Source of the DNA: Bacillota bacterium
GTDB taxonomy: Bacteria; Bacillota; Negativicutes; Sporomusales; CTSoil-080
Direction of reading: 5' to 3'
NCBI GenBank assembly: GCA_017889625.1
Contig: JAGGAD010000017.1
Span: 1-64,000, forward strand
Length of the DNA stretch: 64,000 nucleotides
Part shown: in pieces, positions 46,446-54,976 of the stretch
How positions within the stretch are numbered: position 1 is the stretch's first letter
Layout: each line of letters starts with the position of its first letter
Position numbers and translations under genes: made by a program
Notes under the pieces: model-generated
Database searches by the model: none
What the model was told of the DNA's origin: nothing
Seen by the model: the letters and a program-made list of their open reading frames with translations, nothing else

Positions 46446-47372
46446 TTATTGCCGAAATATTTGCAGGGTAAGACACCTTAGGCTACCACCCCCTGCTAAT
46501 ATTGCATTAGGGTGAAATTCTATTATTTCAACCCCTTTACCATAAAGGACTTTTTTGGTCTGGGCAGACAATGCGATGTCATAGTGAAAAATAACATTTT
46601 GTTTTAACGGCACGAAGGAGCAGGCCCAGTTTTTTTGTTCTTGGTCACTGACGTCAATAATCTCGATTTCTCTTGATGCCATGAAGCTTTTAAAGTCAAT
46701 AGGCTCGCTTCGCTGGTTCGTGATATGAAATACCGAAAGGAAAGCTGGCAAGAATGCCAAGGCTAGGTTTTTATTTACCTGGCCGTATATCATGTCGGCA
46801 TGCATGAACCGGCGGGCTTTGGGAGCTTCAACATAAATGACTTCATCAAATAGGGTAAGCACTTTGGGGATTAAGTTTTCGATAGACTGGCGATGATGTC
46901 GTTCGGTACAAACAATTAGTATAATTTCTGGTGAAAGCAGTAAACACCCTTCAAAATGGTCGATTGACGAAAACTCGTGAAACAAAGGTATCTCTAGTCT
47001 GGTCAGCGCTTCCTTTACTACAATTTCTTCGCCTTGCCGTCCGCCTCCCATCTGAGAAAGAATAGCTCCTTTCCTAGTGATTACTGCTATATCATGTAGA
47101 TATGCAAGGCTTGGCAGCGTATCCATAAAACTTTTATGGTATTGTACATAGTCACTCAATTCTAAGACTTCGATGTTGTGAGATTGTAACAATTTCTTAT
47201 AAGCTGCATGCTCCGCCAAATATTTGCCGACATCAGGAATTGAGTCGAATAAATAATATCCTGTGGTAATGTTGTTCATCTGTTTTATAGATTCGCGCGG
47301 ACTATGCAACATGACTGTTCTAAGACAGCCCCAGCGTTCTGTGCCATAGTGCTGGATGGACTGCACTTGCAT
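46446..47372 (-). CDS. arginine-deiminase/amidinotransferase-superfamily protein
   Basis: A 308-residue GME-fold protein. It has the N-terminal LRTVMLHSP strand, LFDSIPDVGKYLAEH typical of arginine deiminases, a His-Asp pair in FMHADMIYG and the catalytic cysteine in GGGSLRCLTLQI. The usual substrate-binding EGGD is FEGCLL here, so activity on free arginine is doubtful. AGGTGG lies before ATG. Cytoplasmic; no arginine-pathway genes adjoin it. Confidence 0.75.
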   Translation of the reverse strand: MQVQSIQHYGTERWGCLRTVMLHSPRESIKQMNNITTGYYLFDSIPDVGKYLAEHAAYKKLLQSHNIEVLELSDYVQYHKSFMDTLPSLAYLHDIAVITRKGAILSQMGGGRQGEEIVVKEALTRLEIPLFHEFSSIDHFEGCLLLSPEIILIVCTERHHRQSIENLIPKVLTLFDEVIYVEAPKARRFMHADMIYGQVNKNLALAFLPAFLSVFHITNQRSEPIDFKSFMASREIEIIDVSDQEQKNWACSFVPLKQNVIFHYDIALSAQTKKVLYGKGVEIIEFHPNAILAGGGSLRCLTLQIFRQ

Positions 47373-47450
47373 ATTGGGTCACCACCTTTAGCGAGCGATG
47401 CGGCTAATATAACCATAAAGAGAAGTAGTTATTCTTTTGCAATTGAATCG

Positions 47451-47487
47451 TAAAATAGACCAGCCACAATCAGGCCGGTCTATTTTA
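47451..47487. terminator. bidirectional-type hairpin between divergent genes
   Basis: TAAAATAGACCAGCC pairs with GGCCGGTCTATTTTA. It lies upstream of both divergent genes, so it is not clearly a terminator of either; it may insulate or belong to the minus-strand leader. Confidence 0.5.
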
Positions 47488-47656
47488 TGTCATCTCATTT
47501 TTCATCACTATTTTAATGTAACAAAGACCTTTACATCAGCGTCATGAATCCGGGAGATCAATCTTTTTTTCCTTAGATTATCATAAAAAGAGGATTATTC
47601 CATTTTTTTGTCGAAAACTCAATTGTTCTAATTGTCGAATTATGAGACGATTGACA

Positions 47657-47662
47657 TATAAT
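47657..47662 (+). promoter_or_regulatory. -10 box for the riboswitch transcript
   Basis: TATAAT 8 bases before the aptamer start; TTGTCG at 47632-47637 is a poor -35 with a long 19-base spacer. Confidence 0.5.
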
Positions 47663-47668
47663 TTATAT

Positions 47669-47742
47669 TTGGCAAACCTAGTGAAAGCTAGGGACGCAAA
47701 GCTATGGATCTACAGTTATATTTATATGACCAGGATTGCCAG
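47669..47742 (+). ncRNA. c-di-GMP-I riboswitch (GEMM) aptamer
   Basis: Conserved elements appear in order: GGCAAACC, a CTAG-GTGAAAG-type hairpin with a GAAA tetraloop, GGGACGCAAAGC, a TATGG tetraloop receptor, a second variable stem and the closing GGATTGCC. This is the GEMM layout for cyclic di-GMP binding. It lies about 80 bases before a gene that makes and breaks c-di-GMP. Confidence 0.88.
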
Positions 47743-47760
47743 GCCGCGGTTTTCGAAGAA

Positions 47761-47800
47761 TGCTATGGGCTATGGTATATTACTGCCCATAGCATTTTGG
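47761..47800 (+). terminator. riboswitch expression platform (terminator hairpin)
   Basis: ATGCTATGGGC pairs with GCCCATAGCAT, followed by TTTT. The 3' arm (CCATAGC) could instead pair with GCTATGG of the aptamer at 47701-47707, giving a candidate antiterminator. Confidence 0.6.
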
Positions 47801-47823
47801 GCGTTCAAAGGAGGAAATGTCTT

Positions 47824-49374
47824 ATGAATTTGGGGTTTGATGACTCTCCAACGATAAAAGTTACTATTATGAATTTTTCTTTGTATATTGGTGGTCTTAG
47901 TATTTATGGGATTTATTTTTTTACTGACCTTCCATCTGGCGTCTGCCAAATTGCTATCAGCCTAATGTTGTTTTTGCTGCTTTGCGCCTTTCCAAAACGG
48001 CAAACTCGGCTGGCCTATATTTTTGTCATCCCCGCCTTTATTATCCATCACGGACTGCTTTTCGTCATGCAATCAATGCCAGCCATCAATTGGGAACATT
48101 TTACTACTATTATCTTTTTTTCGGGAGTATTGTACGCGCCAGTTCTACCTGGTATTTTCCTTCCAATTATTGCGGCTGCCTCTCTATCTTTTTACTTTTT
48201 AATAAATCAAACTGAATCGTTTATTGCGGTGACGGTGGGAAAAATGCTTGGCACTATTCTGCTAGCTGTGCTCATGGCTAGGTACGCCCGCGCCATAAGA
48301 AGTATAACAATGGAACGCGACCAATTTTATCATACCAGTATTATCGATTCGCTTACCGGACTATATAGCTTCAGCCACATTGTAGAGGTTGGACAGCAAT
48401 TGCTTAGTGCTGGAAAGGAGCTCATCGTAATCTTTTTTGATCTTGATAATTTCAAAAATATTAACGATACCTATGGGCATCTGGTCGGCAATCAAGTGCT
48501 GCATCAATTCGCCCAAAATTTGAGCGAGGTGGCTGGCGAAAACACAGTATCCGGCAGGATGGGGGGCGATGAACTCGTCTTGCTGTTAATAAAAGAGACT
48601 AAAATGCAAAAATCGGTTAATGAAATATTAGAAGAACTAAGCAATAAAAGCTATATACCCGACCCCAAGCTGATACCAATATACCTTTCCTTTTCATATG
48701 GTATTGCTGAGTCAGAAGTAACTGCTACCTCAAATATTGAAGAACTCCTGAGTTTAGCTGATAAGGCCATATATTGTAATAAGTTTTCCCAACCTACCAG
48801 CTTTTACAACTGTACTAACGAAATTGGCATCACCGGACGTTTCCGGGAACTATTTAAAGTATTGTCGCAAAAAGACATGTATACCTATGTGCATTCCTTG
48901 AATGTTGCACAATACAGCACTTTACTGGCAAAAAAAATTGGTCTAAATTCTGCCGATGTGGAAAATTTACGTTTGGCAGGATATCTGCATGACATTGGTA
49001 AATTGGTGGTTCCCAATGAAATATTGCGAAAACCTAGTCGGCTGGACGATGACGAGTATAAGACAATAAAATACCATGTTAAAGATGGAATAAATCTGTT
49101 ACAAGCAACGGACATCAATGACATTGTTCTTAACGCCATCGCCTACCATCATGAACACTATGACGGCAGGGGTTATCCCTACGGCTACTCCGGAACAAAT
49201 ATTCCTCTCGCCGGTCGGATTTTGGCAATCGCCGACACTTATTCGGCAATGACGGTAAAAAGATTATATCGGCACCAAAGCACTCAGGAAGAAGCTTTGC
49301 ATGAACTGACTCTAAATAAAGGAAGCCAATTTGATCCGGAACTTGTCGACCAATTCGTGGCTCTTTTTCGCTAG
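47824..49374 (+). CDS. membrane GGDEF/HD-GYP protein (c-di-GMP turnover)
   Basis: About 516 residues. Residues 15-150 hold five or six membrane helices. The GGDEF domain (about 165-320) has FFDLDNFKNINDTYGH and RMGGDEL, a functional GGDEF variant; no RxxD inhibitory site precedes it. The HD-GYP domain (about 350-510) has LHDIGKLVVP and HHEHYDGRGYP with the metal ligands. It may both make and hydrolyse c-di-GMP. ATG at 47824 follows GGAGG by 9 bases; the open frame extends upstream into the riboswitch and is not translated there. Confidence 0.93.
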   Translation: MNLGFDDSPTIKVTIMNFSLYIGGLSIYGIYFFTDLPSGVCQIAISLMLFLLLCAFPKRQTRLAYIFVIPAFIIHHGLLFVMQSMPAINWEHFTTIIFFSGVLYAPVLPGIFLPIIAAASLSFYFLINQTESFIAVTVGKMLGTILLAVLMARYARAIRSITMERDQFYHTSIIDSLTGLYSFSHIVEVGQQLLSAGKELIVIFFDLDNFKNINDTYGHLVGNQVLHQFAQNLSEVAGENTVSGRMGGDELVLLLIKETKMQKSVNEILEELSNKSYIPDPKLIPIYLSFSYGIAESEVTATSNIEELLSLADKAIYCNKFSQPTSFYNCTNEIGITGRFRELFKVLSQKDMYTYVHSLNVAQYSTLLAKKIGLNSADVENLRLAGYLHDIGKLVVPNEILRKPSRLDDDEYKTIKYHVKDGINLLQATDINDIVLNAIAYHHEHYDGRGYPYGYSGTNIPLAGRILAIADTYSAMTVKRLYRHQSTQEEALHELTLNKGSQFDPELVDQFVALFR

Positions 49375-49407
49375 ATAAACCTAATGGAGGGGTTAGCGAG
49401 AAAAAGG

Positions 49408-49457
49408 CGTTATAAAAAGAACTCATCACAATTTAGTGATGAGTTCTTTTTATAACG
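49408..49457. terminator. 22-bp-stem terminator
   Basis: CGTTATAAAAAGAACTCATCAC pairs exactly with its complement around AATTTA. It lies just past the GGDEF/HD-GYP stop. Confidence 0.85.
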
Positions 49458-49496
49458 TCAACCTCTCAACGATAATCTTCCCTTATTAAAAAAGAT

Positions 49497-49515
49497 GCCT
49501 TACATTTGGTAAGGC
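49497..49515 (-). terminator. terminator of the amino-acid ABC operon
   Basis: On the minus strand GCCTTAC pairs with GTAAGGC, then ATCTTTTTT. Confidence 0.8.
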
Positions 49516-49665
49516 GAAACGAAAAAAAGTTTAACTCTGACATTGTTATTGTATAACTTTATTTGTACAGAAATGTTACGAAAGTGTGAAAAATTTGTGA
49601 CATAATGAAAGCAGGAGTCCCCCACCATGGTCGCCAAGCAACAATCATTTTCTCCTTGGATTTGT

Positions 49666-50424
49666 CTATATAACTCTTTGTAAAAATGCTTTTGTCCGGG
49701 ACTGAGAAGGCGAGCCAAACACAGTTTCCGGGTCCCCCTGCTCGACAATTTCGCCATTATCCATAAAGATTACACGATTGGCAACTTCTCTGGCAAAAGC
49801 CATTTCGTGAGTAACAACAATCATGGTCATATGTTCTTCGGCCAGTTTGCGCATAGTCTTCAGAACTTCACCGGTGAGTTCTGGATCCAGGGCTGAAGTA
49901 GGTTCGTCAAACAACATAATATCCGGATTCATGGCCAGCGCCCGGGCAATAGCTACTCGTTGCTTTTGCCCCCCTGACAGCCGTGAGGGGTAAACATCCC
50001 GTTTTTCGGCTAATCCTACTTTGTGCAGTAGTTCTTCGGCTTGCGGCACAAATTCTTCCCGTTTAACGCCTTTGACGGTAAGCGGGGCTTCAATAAGATT
50101 TTCTAATACTGTGAAATGGGGGAATAGGTTAAACTGCTGAAATACCATCCCCATTCGGCGGCAAATTCGCCTGGCCTCAGCTTCGGTCGCATAGCGCACC
50201 TGACCGTCAGGCCCACTGTCCGCCAAAATATCTCCTTGGATTTCGAGAGTACCCTGGTCAATAGTTTCCAAACGGTTTAAGCAACGCAAGAAAGTACTCT
50301 TGCCGGAGCCGGAAGGACCGATAATGGCAATGACCTCGCCTTGATTAACTTGCAGCGAGATGCCTTTTAATACTTCCAAATTATTAAACTTTTTATGAAT
50401 ATTGATAGCTTTAATCATGTTCAT
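49666..50424 (-). CDS. polar amino-acid ABC transporter ATP-binding protein
   Basis: A 252-residue GlnQ/HisP-type ATPase with Walker [11 protein letters not shown]-loop [11 protein letters not shown], signature [15 protein letters not shown], Walker [17 protein letters not shown] and the H-loop VTHEM. It drives import with the membrane and binding proteins encoded just upstream (gaps of about 11 bases). ATG follows a weak GGGG site. Confidence 0.95.
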   Translation of the reverse strand: MNMIKAINIHKKFNNLEVLKGISLQVNQGEVIAIIGPSGSGKSTFLRCLNRLETIDQGTLEIQGDILADSGPDGQVRYATEAEARRICRRMGMVFQQFNLFPHFTVLENLIEAPLTVKGVKREEFVPQAEELLHKVGLAEKRDVYPSRLSGGQKQRVAIARALAMNPDIMLFDEPTSALDPELTGEVLKTMRKLAEEHMTMIVVTHEMAFAREVANRVIFMDNGEIVEQGDPETVFGSPSQSRTKAFLQRVI

Positions 50425-50435
50425 AGCTTATACCC

Positions 50436-51089
50436 CTACTCATCATATACAGCATACCTTTGTTCAAGTTTCTGGAACATCCAGGTAAGCACCAGTGTCA
50501 TAATCAGGTAAAACACAGCAGCCACAATAAACGGCGTGGTATCAAAATCACGTTGCACAATTGCCCGCGTGGTCCTAAGCAAATCGTTCATGGCCAAAAC
50601 ATAGATGAGCGAGGTATCTTTGACCAGAGTAATGGTTTCATTGCTTACCGGCGGCAGTACTCGTTTGATAACCTGCGGCAGCACAATGCGCTGCATAGTC
50701 TGCCGATACGTCATTCCCAGAACCTTAGCTCCTTCATACTGCCCACGGTCAATGGACTGAATCCCGGCCCGGAATATTTCAGCAAAATACGCTGCATAAT
50801 TCAGCACAAAGGCCACCATAGCAGCCGAAAAGTCTGGCAGCCGTACGCCAATGTATGGCACAAATGGCAACCCGAAATAGATGAATAATAACTGCAGCAT
50901 TAAAGGGGTTCCCCGAAATAGCCAGATGTACACCCCGACCGCACTGCTAAGGGCCTTGAATCTCGAGATGCGTGCCAAGGCCAACAGCAGCCCAAGCGGT
51001 AAGGCCAAAATGATAGTTGAGAAAAACATTTGCAGTGTTACTACCGTACCTTCCAGCAACGGCGGTAATATGCTCAGTATATATTCCAT
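50436..51089 (-). CDS. polar amino-acid ABC transporter permease
   Basis: A 217-residue HisMQ-type permease with four or five helices and the cytoplasmic EAA loop (EGAKVLGMTYRQTMQRIVLPQVIKRVLPP) that docks to the ATPase. LFRGTPLMLQLLFIYFG is typical of the family. Only one permease gene is present, so it likely works as a homodimer. GGAAG lies before ATG. Confidence 0.95.
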   Translation of the reverse strand: MEYILSILPPLLEGTVVTLQMFFSTIILALPLGLLLALARISRFKALSSAVGVYIWLFRGTPLMLQLLFIYFGLPFVPYIGVRLPDFSAAMVAFVLNYAAYFAEIFRAGIQSIDRGQYEGAKVLGMTYRQTMQRIVLPQVIKRVLPPVSNETITLVKDTSLIYVLAMNDLLRTTRAIVQRDFDTTPFIVAAVFYLIMTLVLTWMFQKLEQRYAVYDE

Positions 51090-51100
51090 TTGTTACTTCC

Positions 51101-51862
51101 TTACTTTACAATGTCTTCGCCAAACCATTGCTGAGAAATTTTTGCCGAGGTTCCGTCTTGCTTCATCTCATCCAACGCTTTTTGCAGTTTAGCTAACAGT
51201 TCTTTGTCGTCTTTGCGCATCCCTACGCCATATTCTTCCGAGCCAAAGTATTCAGTAAGAATAACATATTCACCCGGTTTCTTAGCTATGTAGTAACGGC
51301 CTACGATCTCATCTACAACAACGGCATCCAGACGTCCTGTTTTCAAGTCCATCAAGGCAGCTACATTATCACCAAATTTTTTAAGTTCTTTAAAGGATTT
51401 GGTGGTAGTTTCATCTTTTTCTAGGGCTTCAATACTGCTGCTGCCGTCCTGTACACCAACCACCTTGCCGGCCAGATCAGCTTTGGTCTTGATCGCCGAA
51501 TCGGCAGCTACAACGATAATTTGACGATTTTCCATATACGGATTGGTGAATAAAATATTTTCCTTACGCTTTTCCGTAATTGTAAGTCCATTCCACAGTA
51601 CGTCTACTCGCTTACCGCTAAGTTCGGCTTCTTTACTGTTCCAGTCAATGGGCTTAAATTCGACTTCCATTCCCAATCTCTTAGCGGCTTCTTTAGCCAT
51701 ATCTACATCAAAACCTACAATATTGTTCTTATCATCGCGAAAACCCATAGGCGGAAAATTGTCATCAAGGCCCACCACAATTTTTTTCTGGTTGGTTCCA
51801 CATCCAGCTACCAATACACTTGCCAGCAATACAAGCAACATGACGGTTATTAATTTTTTCAC
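51101..51862 (-). CDS. amino-acid ABC transporter substrate-binding lipoprotein
   Basis: A 253-residue family 3 binding protein with a lipobox (LVAGCG) after the signal helix, VGLDDNFPPMGFRD, GFDVDMAKEAAKRLG and GRLDAVVVDEIVGRYY. It captures a polar amino acid in the periplasm; the ligand is not readable. The start is GTG with GGAGG upstream. A perfect 18-bp palindrome at 51903-51920 lies in its promoter region. Confidence 0.94.
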   Translation of the reverse strand: MKKLITVMLLVLLASVLVAGCGTNQKKIVVGLDDNFPPMGFRDDKNNIVGFDVDMAKEAAKRLGMEVEFKPIDWNSKEAELSGKRVDVLWNGLTITEKRKENILFTNPYMENRQIIVVAADSAIKTKADLAGKVVGVQDGSSSIEALEKDETTTKSFKELKKFGDNVAALMDLKTGRLDAVVVDEIVGRYYIAKKPGEYVILTEYFGSEEYGVGMRKDDKELLAKLQKALDEMKQDGTSAKISQQWFGEDIVK

Positions 51863-51902
51863 GCTTTACGCCTCCACTCTCCCTATAATCTATTTCTATT
51901 TT

Positions 51903-51920
51903 ACTTTAATATATTAAAGT
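51903..51920. promoter_or_regulatory. 18-bp palindrome upstream of the ABC importer
   Basis: ACTTTAATATATTAAAGT is perfectly symmetrical, 41 bases before the binding-protein start; a candidate operator. The rest of 51921-52338 holds no gene: an imperfect hairpin near 52180-52216 and the purB promoter only. Confidence 0.45.
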
Positions 51921-52263
51921 TTGGAAGCGATAAAAAATGTCATTTTGAAAAACGGCTTGACCTCCTTACTATAAATCTTGCATTTACAGCGTCAATCACA
52001 CTATTTTATTCTTTTAGTAAAGACAAATCCGTACGCAGTTACTTACTCCATCGCCAGAAGTCCATTATAATATTTTGTCGGGGATTGCACTAAATTTATG
52101 GTAATGTAGTAATTGAAATAAATCTAATGGGCTGTATGAATAAAGGAAATGTTTCATACTTGCTCAAGGTCTAAACTAAATACAAAGCCAGTAACTATTC
52201 ACTAGGTTGCTGGGTTTCATAAAAATTTACTTTAGAGCGTGGCATTTTAATACTGTAATGTAG

Positions 52264-52269
52264 TATAAT
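52264..52269 (+). promoter_or_regulatory. -10 box of purB
   Basis: TATAAT 70 bases before purB, with TGGCAT as a weak -35 18 bases upstream. No purine riboswitch motif is seen. Confidence 0.5.
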
Positions 52270-52338
52270 ACTAGGCATAGATTTTTGTCGACAGTTTCAT
52301 GGATGCTGTTAATTTTAAAAGAATGTTGAGGAATAAAT

Positions 52339-53697
52339 ATGAGTATTAAATCACTTACACCACTGGAAGGGCGGTATGGAGCCATTACCCAGCCTTTGGG
52401 CAACTATTTTTCGGAATGGGCTTTAATAAAATACCGTATTCATGTCGAAGTGGAGTGGCTCATTGCCATGGCCGGCAATCCTGCTTTTGCTGAAATCCGC
52501 CAATTCACTCCAGACGAAATTGTTTTTTTGCGCAACATTGTCAAAAATTTTGATGAAACGGCCGCGCTAAAGATTAAGGAAATTGAACGCACTACCAATC
52601 ACGATGTAAAGGCGGTAGAATATTTTCTTCGTGAAACCCTAGGAAGCATATCACTGGCTGATGTACTGGAGTTTATCCATTTCTCCTGTACTTCAGAGGA
52701 TATTAACAATCTTTCCTATGCGCTAATGCTTAAGCACGGCATCGAAGATGTTTGGTTACCGGCAGCCGAAACCCTGGTTCAGACCGTTACGGCTATGGCG
52801 AAAGAAGATCAAGCTATCCCGATGCTGGCCCACACCCATGGACAAGCAGCCTCACCGACAACGGTAGGCAAGGAACTGGCCGTGTTTGTCTACCGTTGGA
52901 ACCGCCAGGTAAAACAAATTCGTTCCCAGGAATATCTGGGTAAATTCAACGGTGCCGTCGGCAACTTCAATGCGCACAGTATTGCCTATCCGGAAGTAGA
53001 CTGGGAAACGGTTTCCCGTTCTTTTGTCGAAGGCTTGGGATTGACATACAATCCGCTGACAACTCAGATTGAATCCCATGACTATGTGGCAGAGTCATTC
53101 CATGCTCTTACGCGGTTTAACAATATTCTGTTGGATTTTGACCGTGACATGTGGCTTTATATTTCGCTTGGCTACTTTAAGCAAAAAGCGATTGCTGGTG
53201 AAGTTGGCTCGTCTACCATGCCGCATAAAGTAAATCCGATTGACTTTGAAAACTCAGAGGCAAACCTAGGTATGAGCAACGCCGTGCTTGACCATCTGGC
53301 CAACAAGCTGCCTATCTCCCGTTTGCAACGTGACCTTAGCGACTCTTCGGCGCAACGCAATATTGGCACAGGTATCGCCCATTCACATATTGCCATTACT
53401 TATACTTTAAAAGGTCTTAGAAAAACAGTAGTTAATGAAGAGACCCTTGCCGCCAATCTGAACCATGCTTGGGAAGTTCTGTCCGAAGCAGTACAAACGG
53501 TGATGCGCAAACACGGCCATGCCAATTCCTATGATAAGCTGAAAGCCATTACTCGCGGCAAAGGCATCAGCGAAGAAGACATCAAAGCTTTTATCGAAAG
53601 TGTAGAATTGCCAGCAGCAGACAAAAAACGCCTGTTGGCCTTAACCCCGTCACAGTATGTCGGTGTGGCCGCTTCCTTGATAAAACATATACAGTAA
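52339..53697 (+). CDS. purB: adenylosuccinate lyase
   Basis: A 452-residue fumarase/aspartase-superfamily enzyme that cleaves SAICAR and adenylosuccinate in purine synthesis. The signature loop is GSSTMPHKVNPIDFEN, with the catalytic histidine region AHTHGQAASPTTVGKE and HFSCTSEDINNLSYA. Sequence and length fit the PurB form of E. coli type, which is longer than the common Bacillus form. GAGG lies before ATG. Transcribed alone. Confidence 0.95.
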   Translation: MSIKSLTPLEGRYGAITQPLGNYFSEWALIKYRIHVEVEWLIAMAGNPAFAEIRQFTPDEIVFLRNIVKNFDETAALKIKEIERTTNHDVKAVEYFLRETLGSISLADVLEFIHFSCTSEDINNLSYALMLKHGIEDVWLPAAETLVQTVTAMAKEDQAIPMLAHTHGQAASPTTVGKELAVFVYRWNRQVKQIRSQEYLGKFNGAVGNFNAHSIAYPEVDWETVSRSFVEGLGLTYNPLTTQIESHDYVAESFHALTRFNNILLDFDRDMWLYISLGYFKQKAIAGEVGSSTMPHKVNPIDFENSEANLGMSNAVLDHLANKLPISRLQRDLSDSSAQRNIGTGIAHSHIAITYTLKGLRKTVVNEETLAANLNHAWEVLSEAVQTVMRKHGHANSYDKLKAITRGKGISEEDIKAFIESVELPAADKKRLLALTPSQYVGVAASLIKHIQ

Positions 53698-53722
53698 AGC
53701 AAACTGTTACCGTCGTTTTTTT

Positions 53723-53762
53723 ATAAGAGACAGGTCCTAAAATTAAAGGACCTGTCTCTTAT
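53723..53762 (+). terminator. terminator of purB
   Basis: ATAAGAGACAGGTCCT pairs exactly with AGGACCTGTCTCTTAT about 25 bases after the stop. Confidence 0.85.
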
Positions 53763-53793
53763 TATCATTAAGCCCAGTCGTTATTCAACAATT

Positions 53794-53830
53794 AAACCGT
53801 CTGCGGCAAACAACTAGTCGCAGACGGTTT
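53794..53830 (-). terminator. terminator of the GABA/4-hydroxybutyrate operon
   Basis: AAACCGTCTGCG pairs with CGCAGACGGTTT, 19 bases past the stop at 53849, with AATTGTT following on the minus strand. Confidence 0.75.
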
Positions 53831-53848
53831 AACTTTGTAGCTTATTTA

Positions 53849-54964
53849 CTAATATAATTGGTTATAGATTTCGAAAACCATATCTTTAGTTAGTTCCGTA
53901 TAATTATTAGCCATTAATCGGCCTTGTTTTTTCATTACACTTTCCGTAAAAGAACGAAGTTCTTCTTTACTCACACCATATTCGTGCAGTGGCTTTTTCT
54001 GCAGAATTTGATTGAGTAACTTTTCCAGCTCATCATATACTTGCTCTTGCTTACAATCAAGGATTATTGTTAACAGGCTATTTAATTTTTCGATTTTTCC
54101 CATAGGCTTTAATTTCAGATATGTTTTAAAAACGCCAGTAAATATCACATAATTGGCTTCACCATGCGGCACATGATACACTGCACCCAGCGGATAACTC
54201 ATCGCGTGTACCGCCCCGCACCCGGCATTGCCAAAGGCAATGCCGGCATAGGTACTGGCAATTAAGAAATCATTCAGCAGCGATTTTCTGACTACTTCGC
54301 CCCCCCGCACTACTTTCTGGTAGCCGGAAAGAATCATTTCAATGGCCTGTACCGAAAAGACTTCGCTAATCAGAGAAGCTTTTGGTGACAAATAAGATTC
54401 CATCGCATGGACCAACGCATCAATCGAACTTGTTGCAAAAAATCTAAACGGCAAATCAGCAAGTAGTTCTGGTATCAATACGGCTTTATCGGCAAATAAT
54501 TCTGGCACAGAGAGCCCCATTTTGGTATGACGGGCTTTAATTTCCAAGATCGAGATATTTGTCACTTCACTGCCAGTGCCGCAAGTCGTAGGAAGAATAA
54601 GCAATTCTTTGGCTTTTACAGCCGGTATTACATGATCAAATAAATCTACTACCGGTGAGACCGTCGCTAAAGCAAATAATTTAGCCATATCAATAATTGT
54701 ACCGCCGCCTACAGCCACTACCCTGTTATACTGAATATCTTTAATATCACGGTAGATGGCTTCCACCATTTCATCACTTGGTTCACCTTGGCCATATTTA
54801 CGGATAAAAACTACCTCAGCACCTTTTACCAAGTCCTTGAAATAAGCCGTGTACGTATGCTCGCTGGTAATAATTAAATCACCCGCACCAATCCCCAGCG
54901 TTTCTACAAACTCTCTACAGGTTTCAACTAACACAATATCCGGCACTAAACTAAATTGTTTCAT
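53849..54964 (-). CDS. 4-hydroxybutyrate dehydrogenase (iron-containing alcohol dehydrogenase)
   Basis: This 371-residue protein matches the Clostridium kluyveri 4-hydroxybutyrate dehydrogenase in length and pattern: LAPDVV-like start, KYGQGEPSDEMVEAIYRDI, the NAD site VAVGGGTIIDMAK, PTTCGTGSEVTN, and metal-binding His in SIDALVHAMESY, GCGAVHAMSYPLG and YHVPHGEANY. It reduces succinate semialdehyde to 4-hydroxybutyrate. Encoded 12 bases after the GABA aminotransferase gene, which supplies that aldehyde. AGGAG precedes ATG. Confidence 0.9.
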   Translation of the reverse strand: MKQFSLVPDIVLVETCREFVETLGIGAGDLIITSEHTYTAYFKDLVKGAEVVFIRKYGQGEPSDEMVEAIYRDIKDIQYNRVVAVGGGTIIDMAKLFALATVSPVVDLFDHVIPAVKAKELLILPTTCGTGSEVTNISILEIKARHTKMGLSVPELFADKAVLIPELLADLPFRFFATSSIDALVHAMESYLSPKASLISEVFSVQAIEMILSGYQKVVRGGEVVRKSLLNDFLIASTYAGIAFGNAGCGAVHAMSYPLGAVYHVPHGEANYVIFTGVFKTYLKLKPMGKIEKLNSLLTIILDCKQEQVYDELEKLLNQILQKKPLHEYGVSKEELRSFTESVMKKQGRLMANNYTELTKDMVFEIYNQLY

Positions 54965-54976
54965 CTAAGATTACTC

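Noticed and set aside
47704-47823. Upstream extension of the GGDEF/HD-GYP reading frame
   Set aside because: It runs through the riboswitch aptamer and terminator; the ATG at 47824 has the ribosome site.
49500-49757. Minus-strand frame overlapping the end of the amino-acid ABC ATPase gene
   Set aside because: It is in another frame of that gene and crosses its terminator.
52090-52330. Possible purine riboswitch before purB
   Set aside because: The conserved purine aptamer loops are absent; only an imperfect hairpin and a promoter are visible.
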